Source: Glaciecola sp041380235 (GTDB lineage: Bacteria > Pseudomonadota > Gammaproteobacteria > Enterobacterales > Alteromonadaceae). From it: DNA of 64,000 nucleotides. Shown one piece after another: positions 36,711 through 46,623 of this stretch. A program made the position numbers and the translations under genes. The DNA lies in contig NZ_JBGIYY010000012.1 of the NCBI RefSeq assembly GCF_041380235.1, positions 92,554-156,553 on the forward strand, read 5' to 3'. Each line of letters starts with the position of its first letter. The first letter of the stretch is position 1. Below the pieces are notes generated by a model, which did not search any database, was not told the origin of the DNA, and was given only the letters and a program-made list of their open reading frames with translations.

Positions 36711-37796
36711 ATGAGAAATTCATATTTAATCGCTATCGCTTTTACTGCCGTGTTCGCAATTTGGATGCTGTCAGGGCTGGTATTCAATGATGCTGAGGTA
36801 GCTGCTTCAGCGCCGCAACAAAGCGCAAATAACGCAGAAGCCGAGTTGTTTAAGGTCGCCGTGAAAACGATGAACGCACAATCTACCCCGCTTTTTATCA
36901 AAGCCAATGGACAAGTGGAGCCAAATCGTGTGGTGCAGCTACGAGCACAAACCGAAGGCCAAATAGATTTGGTGTTTGCCCGAGAGGGTGAGCATGTGGA
37001 ACAAGGTGAGCTCATTGCGCGCATTGCCTTAAACGATCGCGAAATTAAACTCGCTGAGCAAAATGCTTTGTTAGAATCGCGCACCAAAACACTTGAGAGA
37101 TTGGAGCGCTTAGCTCAACAAAATTATCAATCACAAAGTGAGTTAGACCGGGCTAAAGCTGATGTTAAGAGCGCGTTAGCGGCGATAGCAAATATTGAAT
37201 TGGATATTGCGCATACCAATATAAGTGCGCCATTTTCTGGCACGCTTGAGAAAATGCTGGTTGAGCAAGGCGATTTTGTGCAAGTTAATGGACAGGTAGC
37301 GGTGCTGCTAGAGCAAAACCCATTATTAGTAACCTTACCGATTGCCCAGCAAGACATTAATAAAATCGCCGCTGGCGATATGGCTGATATTACCCTTGCT
37401 ACAGGCGAGACGGTGACAGGCACACTGCGTTATATTTCGCCTCGAGCGAATGCCCAAACGCGTACCTTTGAAGTTGAAATCGAAATTGACAATAGCGATG
37501 GCAAACTGCGAAGCGGCATGAGTGCTACTGCCAAAATTAAAACCGGCGAAGTGGCTGCGCATCTTATTTCTCCTGCGCTGTTTTCTTTAGGAAGCGAAGG
37601 CCAAGTTGGTGTAAAACTGCTTGATGAGCAAGACATCGTGCGCTTTTACCCGGTTGATATATTACAAAGTGCCAGCGGCGGGGCTTGGGTGAGCGGCTTA
37701 CCCGCAAGCGCAAGAATCATCGTAAGCGGCCAAGGTTTTGTAGCAAGCGGCAACAAAGTCAGAGTAGAGATAGCCACACCAAGCGCGGGCAGTTAG
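36711..37796 (+). CDS. RND efflux pump periplasmic adaptor (membrane fusion protein)
   Basis: The periplasmic adaptor (361 residues) linking the inner-membrane RND transporter to an outer-membrane channel. An N-terminal hydrophobic anchor (about 4-22), a lipoyl/barrel-sandwich part (VVQLRAQTEGQIDLVFAREG), a helical hairpin rich in Gln/Leu, and the matching second lipoyl half (NISAPFSGTLEKMLVEQGDF) are visible. The stop is 1 base before the RND gene start. No outer-membrane factor follows, so this pump must borrow one, possibly that encoded at 46620-48053. Confidence 0.9.
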   Translation: MRNSYLIAIAFTAVFAIWMLSGLVFNDAEVAASAPQQSANNAEAELFKVAVKTMNAQSTPLFIKANGQVEPNRVVQLRAQTEGQIDLVFAREGEHVEQGELIARIALNDREIKLAEQNALLESRTKTLERLERLAQQNYQSQSELDRAKADVKSALAAIANIELDIAHTNISAPFSGTLEKMLVEQGDFVQVNGQVAVLLEQNPLLVTLPIAQQDINKIAAGDMADITLATGETVTGTLRYISPRANAQTRTFEVEIEIDNSDGKLRSGMSATAKIKTGEVAAHLISPALFSLGSEGQVGVKLLDEQDIVRFYPVDILQSASGGAWVSGLPASARIIVSGQGFVASGNKVRVEIATPSAGS

Positions 37797-37797
37797 C

Positions 37798-40700
37798 ATG
37801 TATAAAATAATTGATGCGGCTTTTACACGTGCTCGCAGCATTTCACTGATTTTTGTGATGTTGATCATTGCCGGCGCCAGTGCTTACGTATCTATTCCCA
37901 AAGAAGCAGAGCCAGACGTTGCAATACCCATCATCTATGTGTCGGTGGTATACGACGGCATTTCTCCTGAAGATTCTGAGCGCTTGCTGATTCGCCCTCT
38001 TGAAAAAGAACTGCAGTCTATCGAAGGCCTGCGCGAGATGCGCGCAACCGGCTCTCAAGGCTTTGCATCGGTAACCCTTGAATTTGATGCGGGCTTTGAT
38101 GCAGACAAAGCACTGCAAGACGTAAGAGAAAAAGTCGATATTGCCAAAGCAGAGTTGCCTGCAGGTAGCGAGGAGCCTCGGGTCACAGAGGTGAACCTTT
38201 CATTATTTCCGGTCCTCACGGTGATTTTATCGGGCGATCTACCGGAGCGCGCATTGGTGAATATCGCTAAAAATGTGAAAGACCAAATAGAGGCACTATC
38301 GGGCGTACTAGAGGTCGACATTGGCGGCGAGCGCGAGGAGTTACTGGAAGTCATCATCGACCCTGCAGCTCTTGAAACCTACAATCTGTCGTTTACCGAA
38401 GTGTTCAATTTTGTTAATGCAAACAATCGTCTGGTTGCCGCTGGTGCGATTGATACCGGTGCAGGCCGCTTAGTATTCAAGGTGCCCGGCGTAATTGAAA
38501 CGATGGAAGATTTGTCGACCCTCCCGGTAAAAAGGGTGGGCGATAACATTGTGACTTTTGCTAACGTCGCCAGCATTCGTCGTACCTTCAAAGATCCAAG
38601 TACCTTTGCGCGTATTCAAGGACAGCCTGCCTTAGCTCTTGAGGTGAAAAAACGTTCAGGTGCAAATATTATTGAGACGGTCGAGCAGGTACGAGTAATT
38701 GTTACCCAAGCCCAAAGCGCATGGCCAAGCACCGTCAAAGTGACCTACCTGCAAGACAAATCGGATCAAATTAAAAGCATGCTTGGCGATTTAGAAAACA
38801 ATGTGATCACCGCCATCGTGTTAGTGATGATAGTGATTGTAGCAGCCCTCGGCTTTAGGCCTTCAATATTGGTTGGTTTGGCAATACCGGGGTCGTTTTT
38901 AGCGGCGATGATGGTGATTCATTTCTTGGGTTTAACCTTAAACATTATCGTGCTGTTTAGTTTAATTTTAGTGGTCGGTATGCTTGTAGACGGGGCCATT
39001 GTGACTATCGAATTAGCCGATCGCTATATGCAAGATGGGGAATCGCCCAAGACCGCATTTGCCTCGGCCTCAAAGCGTATGTCTTGGCCAATTATCGCCT
39101 CTACCGCAACCACTTTGGTGGTGTTCGCCCCGCTATTAGTTTGGCCAGGTTTGGTTGGCGAGTTTATGAAGTATTTGCCGCTCACCGTAATTATTACTTT
39201 GGGTGCTTCGTTGTTTATGGCGCTTATTTTTATTCCTGTATTGGGCAGCGTGCTTTTCTCTAGCAAGCGTTTTTCGATAAAAAATAAGAATAGAGCAAAC
39301 AGTAATGCCGATATTCACGCCGCCGAGAGTGGGGATTTAGCCAGCATTTCTGGCTGGGTGGGACGTTATTTAATCCTGCTTAACAAGCTATTAGATCATC
39401 CTGGAAAAAGCGTGCTGAGCGCAGTTGTGGTGCTGGTGCTGGCATATGGTGCTTACTTTTCCTTAGGTAAGGGGGTCGAGTTCTTTCCAACATTGGAGCC
39501 TGAATTTTTACAGGTTCAGGTTCAAGCAAGAGGCGATCTGTCAATACTTGAGCGCGACTTGCTGGTTAAGCAAGTCGAAGATGTAGTGCTGTCGCAGGCG
39601 CATTTTGATTCGGTTTATACCAAGACATTGGGCGCTGGCATGCAGTCGCAGTCTGATATGCCAGAGGACGTAATTGGCGTGATCCAGCTCGATTTGTCTG
39701 ACTGGCGCACACGTCCAAAAGCAGCAAGCTTAGTTGAAACAATACGTACAAAAGTTAACGATATACCCGGTATCAAAGTGCAGGTAAGAGAGCAAGAAAC
39801 AGGGCCGTCGGCAGGAAAACCCGTGCAGCTTAACGTTAACTCGCAAAATGGCGACGCGCTTAGCCCCGCGGTGGAGCACATATTACGCTTGATGGACGAA
39901 ATCGGCGGTTTTGTAGATGTCGAAGACTCACGACCTTTACCTAGCATTGAGTGGCGCCTAAAAGTAAATCGAGAACTCGCTGCTAAGTTTGAAGTAGATG
40001 TAGGCCTGCTGGGTAATGCTGTGACTCTTATTACGAACGGTGCACTGCTGGCAGAGTATCGCCCCGACGATGTTGAAGACGAAGTAGAGATTCGATTGAG
40101 GTTCCCTGAGCAAAATCGCAATTTAGACCAACTGTATGCCCTGACCATTCCCACCAATCAAGGACTGGTGCCGATTCGCAACTTTGTTAGCTTTGAGCCT
40201 GCACAAAAAATGGGACGGGTTACCCGCGTAGACAGTGAAAGAGGAATGTCGATTAAAGCCAGTGTTGAAGATGGCCTGCTCGCCGATGCACAAGTCAAAA
40301 AGTTAAGAGCGGCGCTTGCTGAACAACCATTGCCGTCTTTGGTGAAGGTTAAATTTAAAGGCCAAGATGAAGACTCTCAAGAAGCCATGTCCTTTTTGAC
40401 CAATGCATTTATTGGGGCAATATTTTTGATGCTGGTGATACTGCTGACTCAGTTCAATAGTTTTTATCAGGCATTTATTGTGCTAAGTGCCATTGTTTTT
40501 TCAACTGCCGGCGTGCTCTTAGGCTTAATCGCGACGGGCCAAGCGTTTGGGATCGTGATGGGTGGCATTGGCGTGATTGCCTTGGCTGGCATCGTAGTAA
40601 ACAACAACATTGTATTAATCGATACATATAACGACCTAAAATCAAAAGGCATGCAAACAAAAGAAGCAATTCTGCGCACATCTGCTCAGCGCATAAGACC

Positions 40701-40926
40701 GGTGTTGTTGACCTCTATCACGACTATTTTAGGCTTGTTGCCCATGGTCTTTGCCCTGACGATTAATATCATAGATAGAGACATCTCCGTTGGAGCCCCA
40801 TCGGCGCAGTGGTGGACAATGCTTTCGAGCACAATTGCCGGTGGCCTGAGCTTTGCAACGGTCCTGACACTTTTAGTTACGCCAAGCTTATTAATGTTGG
40901 GAGATAAGATAAGCAAGCGTAAATAA
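37798..40926 (+). CDS. RND efflux transporter permease
   Basis: An inner-membrane proton-driven exporter (1042 residues, normal length) with the usual 12 helices and two large periplasmic loops. The helix-4 region VVGMLVDGAIVTIE carries the proton-relay Asp pair, and the second half has the matching GGIGVIALAGIVVNNNIVLID. The start KEAEPDVAIPIIYVSVVYDG is typical. It belongs to the broad AcrB/HAE family; the family line is closer to the uncharacterised proteobacterial pumps paired with GbsR regulators than to AcrB itself. Its substrate is unknown. Confidence 0.93.
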   Translation: MYKIIDAAFTRARSISLIFVMLIIAGASAYVSIPKEAEPDVAIPIIYVSVVYDGISPEDSERLLIRPLEKELQSIEGLREMRATGSQGFASVTLEFDAGFDADKALQDVREKVDIAKAELPAGSEEPRVTEVNLSLFPVLTVILSGDLPERALVNIAKNVKDQIEALSGVLEVDIGGEREELLEVIIDPAALETYNLSFTEVFNFVNANNRLVAAGAIDTGAGRLVFKVPGVIETMEDLSTLPVKRVGDNIVTFANVASIRRTFKDPSTFARIQGQPALALEVKKRSGANIIETVEQVRVIVTQAQSAWPSTVKVTYLQDKSDQIKSMLGDLENNVITAIVLVMIVIVAALGFRPSILVGLAIPGSFLAAMMVIHFLGLTLNIIVLFSLILVVGMLVDGAIVTIELADRYMQDGESPKTAFASASKRMSWPIIASTATTLVVFAPLLVWPGLVGEFMKYLPLTVIITLGASLFMALIFIPVLGSVLFSSKRFSIKNKNRANSNADIHAAESGDLASISGWVGRYLILLNKLLDHPGKSVLSAVVVLVLAYGAYFSLGKGVEFFPTLEPEFLQVQVQARGDLSILERDLLVKQVEDVVLSQAHFDSVYTKTLGAGMQSQSDMPEDVIGVIQLDLSDWRTRPKAASLVETIRTKVNDIPGIKVQVREQETGPSAGKPVQLNVNSQNGDALSPAVEHILRLMDEIGGFVDVEDSRPLPSIEWRLKVNRELAAKFEVDVGLLGNAVTLITNGALLAEYRPDDVEDEVEIRLRFPEQNRNLDQLYALTIPTNQGLVPIRNFVSFEPAQKMGRVTRVDSERGMSIKASVEDGLLADAQVKKLRAALAEQPLPSLVKVKFKGQDEDSQEAMSFLTNAFIGAIFLMLVILLTQFNSFYQAFIVLSAIVFSTAGVLLGLIATGQAFGIVMGGIGVIALAGIVVNNNIVLIDTYNDLKSKGMQTKEAILRTSAQRIRPVLLTSITTILGLLPMVFALTINIIDRDISVGAPSAQWWTMLSSTIAGGLSFATVLTLLVTPSLLMLGDKISKRK

Positions 40927-41001
40927 TATTTTAGTGCTTGTTGAATACTGCTGGCTTAGGTATGTTTAGGTATAGATTCCGCCATTTACCTAATCGTTGC
41001 C

Positions 41002-41796
41002 ATGACATCACCTATTCCAGTCCCAGAAAATAAGATCATAGCCTACGTTGTCCCAGGCGTTAATCAAGACGTCAGTCAGTCAATTCGTCCATGTAAAATA
41101 ACGCGTGACTGGATGGACGATACACCAGCCCGATATGCCTATCGCTGTATTCCACTTACCGCTGCAAACAGTATGGGTTGGGAGATCCTTAATCCAGTAG
41201 ATACTGAGGTGGTCTGGACCGGCAAAGAGCAGGGCGATCAACTGCATTTTAAAGTGTCGCGGGCAGACCCCTTTGCAGCACGGCCACATTTTGGCTCCGG
41301 TACTATTACCTGGTATGTGCCCTTTGTTTTTCGAACGCCCCCCGACTATGGTTTGATCATCACCGGCCCTGCTAATCAAGATAAGGCTAATGTGGTGCCC
41401 CTTGATGCATTTGTACGCACCGACTGGCTGCCGTTTCCATTCACCATGAACTGGCGGATGACTCAAGCCGACAAAAAAGTCGTTTTCAAAGCAGGCGAGC
41501 CTATATGCCGAATATTTCCTTATCCGCTCGCCTTGTTAAACGAGATGAAAATGGAAATTCGAGATCTTGCAGATGACCCTGGATTTATGCAGCAAGTTCA
41601 GCAATGGGAGCAAGAGCGAGCCGGAAATTATCAAAAGCAGCAAGAAGCTGAAAAACAGTGGGCTGACGAGGGCCGCAAACCGGAGTTAAAAGAGCTCTGG
41701 AATTCTCAGTATGCAAAAGGCAAAGGCGCGCAAAGCAATGAAGTACCTCATCAAAATTTCTTTAAATGCGCCGAGCCAGAGAATTTTAGAAAATAA
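41002..41796 (+). CDS. DUF6065 family protein
   Basis: A soluble protein of 264 residues without signal peptide or membrane helix. The features WEILNPVDTEVVWTG, GSGTITWYVPFVFRTPP and KAGEPICRIFPYPL match the DUF6065 family as I know it. The last about 70 residues are charged and probably helical. The gene stands alone between the two RND operons. The function is unknown. Confidence 0.75.
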   Translation: MTSPIPVPENKIIAYVVPGVNQDVSQSIRPCKITRDWMDDTPARYAYRCIPLTAANSMGWEILNPVDTEVVWTGKEQGDQLHFKVSRADPFAARPHFGSGTITWYVPFVFRTPPDYGLIITGPANQDKANVVPLDAFVRTDWLPFPFTMNWRMTQADKKVVFKAGEPICRIFPYPLALLNEMKMEIRDLADDPGFMQQVQQWEQERAGNYQKQQEAEKQWADEGRKPELKELWNSQYAKGKGAQSNEVPHQNFFKCAEPENFRK

Positions 41797-41954
41797 CGAA
41801 CGTACTTTTATCAGGAACGTTCAAGCATTATGAAGCTCGTTGAACTGAGTTTGCTAACCATGGTTTATCCTATAGTATTGTCAGGTAAGCGAAATTCAAT
41901 ATTTGAGAAAGCTACAGAGCGTCAGGAAAGCGTCCGCTTTGATAAAGAGATTTT

Positions 41955-42401
41955 ATGCTAGAGCAAATAGTAATAGGTTCATTTGTAATCTGCGGTACGG
42001 TGTTTATTCAGGCCGCGTGTATTAGTTCCTTGACTGCATTACTGCAGGGCTTGTCGTCATGGATATATGCAGAAAGACATTTTATAAAGAACACATGGAT
42101 CCTCTCGCTAATTGTGCTATGGCTGGTAATTGGGCTGGTGATCACCTCATGGCTATGGTCGGCGGTGTATATGTACCTTGATGTTTTTGATACCTTAGAA
42201 GAAGCCTGGTACTTTTCAATTGTGACTTTCGCGACACTTGGTTATGGTGACATTGTGCTTGATACAAACTGGCGAATTTTAAGCAGCATGACCGCCCTTA
42301 ATGGTTTGATTTTAGTCGGTCTTAATACCGCTTATCTTGCGCAAACCTTTGCGAACATTCGGTCTAGGCAGCCACACCCGGAACATCATGGCAAGGATTG
42401 A
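41955..42401 (+). CDS. Small two-pore-helix potassium-channel-like membrane protein
   Basis: A membrane protein of 148 residues with three hydrophobic segments (about 5-30, 48-75 and 105-125). It has the pore loop SIVTFATLGYGDIVLD, which contains the potassium selectivity filter TLGYGD. There is no C-terminal RCK domain, unlike most bacterial potassium channels of this kind. It would act as a tetramer in the inner membrane. It is not obviously co-transcribed with its neighbours. Confidence 0.85.
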   Translation: MLEQIVIGSFVICGTVFIQAACISSLTALLQGLSSWIYAERHFIKNTWILSLIVLWLVIGLVITSWLWSAVYMYLDVFDTLEEAWYFSIVTFATLGYGDIVLDTNWRILSSMTALNGLILVGLNTAYLAQTFANIRSRQPHPEHHGKD

Positions 42402-42465
42402 TAATTCGAATATAAGAAGAGCTATCTGTAAGCTCACCCTAAATTAGAATAAAAAGGAAAATTTG

Positions 42466-43533
42466 ATGAAATTTAATTCGAGCTGGCGCCTGTGTGCTGC
42501 CGCATTATCTTTAATGGCCATATCAGCTTGCAGTGAGCCGGAGCCGGTGGTGAAAGCTGAAGTCGTTCGTCCCGCCAAACTCATTGAAGTGAAGGCTGTT
42601 GATAACATCAAAGAGTACCGATTTCCTGCGGTGGTTGAGGCACTCAGTTCTAAAGATTTAGTTTTTCAGCAAAGTGGCCAAATCATCGTGCTAAATGTTC
42701 GCGAAGGCGACCAAGTAAAACAAGGCCAAGTGATTGCTGAACTCGATAGACGTGTGTATCAAAACCAGCTTGATGCGGCGCAGACGCAGTTAGATACTGC
42801 CAAAATAGAATTTGAGCGTGCGCAGAGGTTGATGGCTGCAGATGCCATCGCAAAAAGCATCTTCGATCAGCGAGAAAGTAATTACAACGTGGCGATTACC
42901 GGCTTTGACAACGCAAAAAAAGCATTGGAAGACACTCGACTACTCGCTCCTTTTTCAGGCCTTATTGCAAATACTTATGTAGATGAGCTTGATGCGGTAA
43001 CACCTGCTAGCCCCATTGCAACTATTCAAACCGCTGGCCCCGCCGAGGCGAAAGTGAAAATCCCCGCTAGCTTAGTCTCGCATATCAAACAAATTACGCC
43101 AGTTGAAACCTACGTTATTCTCGACTCTGACGGAACCCAGCCTTTACCCGCTTCAATGGTAGGGGCAATTGGCTTAGCCGATGAACGCTCGCAAACCTTC
43201 GAAGTGAGTTTTAAGTTTACGCCTTTAGAAGGTATGACAGTATTTCCGGGTATGACGGGTGTTGTGGTATCGAGGCTAGCATTTACTGATGAGGCTGGAA
43301 ATATAGGCAAAATCTTTGTGCCAATGGGCGCTGTGCTGTCTGATGCTAATGGCCAATATGTGTGGGTAGTAGATAAAGCCACTTACAAAGTATCTAGACG
43401 AAATGTTGTAGTGGGTGAGTTAGCAGGGGATACCATTGCAATCAATACGGGCTTAAGAAACGGCGATACTATTATCGGAGCGGGTGGTGCTTCTTTGCAA
43501 GAGGGCACCAAAATTCGCCCGCTTGAAAGTTAA
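42466..43533 (+). CDS. RND efflux adaptor lipoprotein
   Basis: A periplasmic adaptor (355 residues) anchored as a lipoprotein: the signal peptide ends in LMAISAC (lipobox Cys about 24). Lipoyl halves are VFQQSGQIIVLNVREGDQVK and DTRLLAPFSGLIANTYVDE, flanking a helical hairpin. The C-terminal part has the MP-proximal strand region (KVSRRNVVVGELAG). The ATG at 42466 follows AAAAAGGAAA, which is better than a TTG one codon upstream. It is the first gene of a complete tripartite pump. Confidence 0.9.
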   Translation: MKFNSSWRLCAAALSLMAISACSEPEPVVKAEVVRPAKLIEVKAVDNIKEYRFPAVVEALSSKDLVFQQSGQIIVLNVREGDQVKQGQVIAELDRRVYQNQLDAAQTQLDTAKIEFERAQRLMAADAIAKSIFDQRESNYNVAITGFDNAKKALEDTRLLAPFSGLIANTYVDELDAVTPASPIATIQTAGPAEAKVKIPASLVSHIKQITPVETYVILDSDGTQPLPASMVGAIGLADERSQTFEVSFKFTPLEGMTVFPGMTGVVVSRLAFTDEAGNIGKIFVPMGAVLSDANGQYVWVVDKATYKVSRRNVVVGELAGDTIAINTGLRNGDTIIGAGGASLQEGTKIRPLES

Positions 43534-43566
43534 ACTTAATTGCAAAAATAAGAAAAGGAAAACCTG

Positions 43567-46500
43567 ATGAATATAGGTATTTTTGCAATAAAGAATCGCT
43601 TGATCACGATGTTGGTGATCCTCGCATCTTTAGTTGCTGGTTGGAATGCATATCAAACCATGCCCCGCTTTGAAGATCCCGAGTTTACCATTCGTACCGC
43701 CGTGGTTATTACGCCATACCCGGGTGCGACGCCGTTAGAAGTGGCTAATGAAGTCACAGAACCCCTAGAATCAGCTATTCAGCAACTGCAAGAAGTAGAC
43801 GAAATTACCTCTACCTCACAAGCTGGCTATTCACGAATCGAAGTCGATATCAAATACGAGTTCTCTAAGTCAAAAGAGTCTTTATCAAGTATTTGGTCTA
43901 AGTTACGTAACAAAATCAATGATGCGCAAGGCCAGTTGCCTCCGGGGGCCCTTGAGTCAATCGTCAATGATGACTTTGGTGATGTGTACGGCGTTTATTA
44001 TTTAATTACCGGAGACGGTTACACCCAAAAAGAGTTATTTGATTATGCTGATGGTTTACGCACAGAGTTACTAGCTGTTGACGGCGTTGCTAAAGTGGTT
44101 CTCTCAGGCGTGCAAGATGAAGTTATTTATATCGAGATCACCAGAGAAAGAGCTGCAGCTCTTGGTCTATCTGTTGATAAAATTTACCAAGACTTAGCCT
44201 TGCAAAATTCTGTGGCATCTGCCGGAGATGTGCAGGTAGGTAACCGTCGATTGGTAATACAGCCCACTGGCAGTATCGATTCTGTTGAAGAGCTTAAAAA
44301 CATTGTTGTGTCGACCGACAATGAAGGCACCTTAGTGTATCTTCAAGATGTGGCGACCATCACGCGTGAATACAAAACCCCTATTGTTGAAGAGTTGCGT
44401 TATAACGGCAAGCCCGCCATTGGCTTGGGTATTTCCAACGTTACCGGCTCAAATGTGGTTGAAATGGGCTTGTCGATTGACCAGCGCCTGTCAGAATTAG
44501 AAAACCAACGCCCTATCGGCGTGGAAGTAAATGAATACTATCACCAAGGTAAGGTGACTCAATTAGCGGTAGATAACTTTGCTCTCAACGTGTTTGCAGC
44601 ATTGGCTATCGTGTTAGTGACCTTGGTGTTTTTCATGGGCATTAAATCGGCGGTGATCATTGGTGCAGTGCTGTTATTTACCATCGCCGCGACGCTGGCA
44701 ACCATGGATATGGCAGGCATCCCAATGCATCGTATTTCTCTTGGTGCGCTGATTATTGCGCTGGGCATGCTGGTGGATAACGCTATTGTGGTGACCGAGG
44801 GGATACTAGTGGGTACCCAAAAAGGCGAAGATAAAATGAAAGTGGTCAAGACTATTATTGACCGTTCAATTTGGCCTCTTCTGGGCGGCACGCTGGTTGG
44901 TATTCTTGCCTTTGCTCCGATTGGATTTTCGCCGGGAGATACTGCTGAATACACCGGGCATTTATTCTGGGTGGTGATGATTTCTCTGCTTTATAGCTGG
45001 TTATTTGCTATCACTATTGTACCGTTTTTGGGCAATATCATGTTTAAACAAGGCGTACCGTCTAACGAAGAACAAAAAGACGGCAAGTTTTTGGCCGCCT
45101 ATAAAACCCTTATGAGAAAAATATTAAGAGTACGCTGGATTGCCATTTTGGGCGCGGCGGGCTTGTTTGTAGTATCGGTATGGGGTTTTCAATTTGTGAA
45201 ATCTGGATTTTTCCCAGCCTCTACCACCGAGCAAATCGTAGTCGATTATTGGTTGCCACAGGGAACCGATATTTCTCAAACTCAACAAGATATGTTGGAA
45301 CTTGAAGAATTTGTGACTCAGGTCGAAGGCGTGACTGATGTGCAGACGCTTATTGGTAAAGGTGCTATGCGCTATATGCTGGTTTACTCTGGTGAAGCAA
45401 ATAACTCGTCATACGGTCAATTTTTGCTGAAGACTGAAAGCTATGAAATGATCACCGACATAATGCCTAAAATTCAATCCCATTTTGATGAAAACTATCC
45501 TGATGCATTGACCAAAGTCTGGCAGTTTCAGCTTGGCCCGGGTGGCGGTTCAAAAATAGAAGCGGAGTTTTATGGCCCCGATCCAAAGGTGCTCAGAGAG
45601 CTTGCCGAAGAAGCAAAAGCGATTATGCGCGCCGAAGGTGCCATTGCGGTAAAAGATGACTGGCGTCAGCCGGTGAGTATTATTGAACCGGTGTATTCGT
45701 CTAATCGCGGCAGACGCTTGGGGATCTCCAAAGAAGACTTTTCAAAAGCGTTATTAACGAATTACTCTGGTAAGCAAGTAGGGGTGTATCGTGAAGGCGT
45801 TGACTTAATTCCTATTGTTGCAAGAGCGCCAATTTCTGAGCGTGAAGATGCTAGTTCAATCGGTCAAGTTCAAATTATTAGTCCCGCCACTGGCGTTGCT
45901 GTGCCAGTTGAGCAAGTCGTGGATGAAACCCGCGTAGTATGGCGAGATGGCTTGGTGTTGAAGTCTGACAGGGTGCCGCGTATCAAAGCCCAATCTGATC
46001 CAGCCGACGGTGTAATGGCAGGCGAGCTATTTACCCAAATTCGCCCTCAGGTAGAAGCGATGGAGTTGCCCCCCGGCTACCGCTTAGATTGGGGCGGCGA
46101 GTATGGCAGTAGCAAAGAAGCAAATGAAAACCTTGCCAGTGTTATCCCGCTTGGATTCTTATCTATGGTCTTGGTAGTGGTGCTTTTGTTTAATGCCCTG
46201 CGCCAGCCTTTAGTTATTTGGCTAACCGTTCCTCTTGCCCTTATTGGCGTTGTATTCGGATTAGTTGTTACCGGCACGCCATTTGAATTTATGGCCATAC
46301 TAGGTTTGCTCTCGTTGTCGGGTTTGCTTATTAAAAACGCGATAGTACTGGTCGATCAAATGGATATCGAAATTGCAGAAGGTAAAGCGCGTTTTGATGC
46401 TATTGTCGATTCTGCAGCCAGCCGCGTAAGGCCAGTCATGATGGGCGCAATTACCACGATACTGGGTGTTATTCCGCTGTTTGGCGATGCATTCTTTAAA

Positions 46501-46623
46501 TCAATGGCGGTAGTGTTGGTATTTGGTTTAACCTTCGCGACGATTCTAACCCTACTGGTTGTGCCTGCCTTGTATGCCGTTATCTTTAGAGTGAAAAATT
46601 CAGAAACTGAGGTGAATCAATGA
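43567..46623 (+). CDS. RND efflux transporter permease (second pump)
   Basis: An inner-membrane exporter of 1018 residues with the RND architecture. The start RFEDPEFTIRTAVVITPYPG, helix-4 block LIIALGMLVDNAIVVTEGIL with the proton-relay Asp, and second-half block LSLSGLLIKNAIVLVDQMD are diagnostic. It is diverged from the pump at 37798. It is preceded by its adaptor at 33 bases and overlaps the outer-membrane factor gene (ATGA), giving a classical adaptor-RND-channel operon. Confidence 0.93.
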   Translation: MNIGIFAIKNRLITMLVILASLVAGWNAYQTMPRFEDPEFTIRTAVVITPYPGATPLEVANEVTEPLESAIQQLQEVDEITSTSQAGYSRIEVDIKYEFSKSKESLSSIWSKLRNKINDAQGQLPPGALESIVNDDFGDVYGVYYLITGDGYTQKELFDYADGLRTELLAVDGVAKVVLSGVQDEVIYIEITRERAAALGLSVDKIYQDLALQNSVASAGDVQVGNRRLVIQPTGSIDSVEELKNIVVSTDNEGTLVYLQDVATITREYKTPIVEELRYNGKPAIGLGISNVTGSNVVEMGLSIDQRLSELENQRPIGVEVNEYYHQGKVTQLAVDNFALNVFAALAIVLVTLVFFMGIKSAVIIGAVLLFTIAATLATMDMAGIPMHRISLGALIIALGMLVDNAIVVTEGILVGTQKGEDKMKVVKTIIDRSIWPLLGGTLVGILAFAPIGFSPGDTAEYTGHLFWVVMISLLYSWLFAITIVPFLGNIMFKQGVPSNEEQKDGKFLAAYKTLMRKILRVRWIAILGAAGLFVVSVWGFQFVKSGFFPASTTEQIVVDYWLPQGTDISQTQQDMLELEEFVTQVEGVTDVQTLIGKGAMRYMLVYSGEANNSSYGQFLLKTESYEMITDIMPKIQSHFDENYPDALTKVWQFQLGPGGGSKIEAEFYGPDPKVLRELAEEAKAIMRAEGAIAVKDDWRQPVSIIEPVYSSNRGRRLGISKEDFSKALLTNYSGKQVGVYREGVDLIPIVARAPISEREDASSIGQVQIISPATGVAVPVEQVVDETRVVWRDGLVLKSDRVPRIKAQSDPADGVMAGELFTQIRPQVEAMELPPGYRLDWGGEYGSSKEANENLASVIPLGFLSMVLVVVLLFNALRQPLVIWLTVPLALIGVVFGLVVTGTPFEFMAILGLLSLSGLLIKNAIVLVDQMDIEIAEGKARFDAIVDSAASRVRPVMMGAITTILGVIPLFGDAFFKSMAVVLVFGLTFATILTLLVVPALYAVIFRVKNSETEVNQ

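Noticed and set aside
37798..40926. Many open frames on the minus strand within the RND genes
   Set aside because: They are low-complexity Ser/Thr/Ala-rich reflections of the strongly coding + strand and lack start signals.
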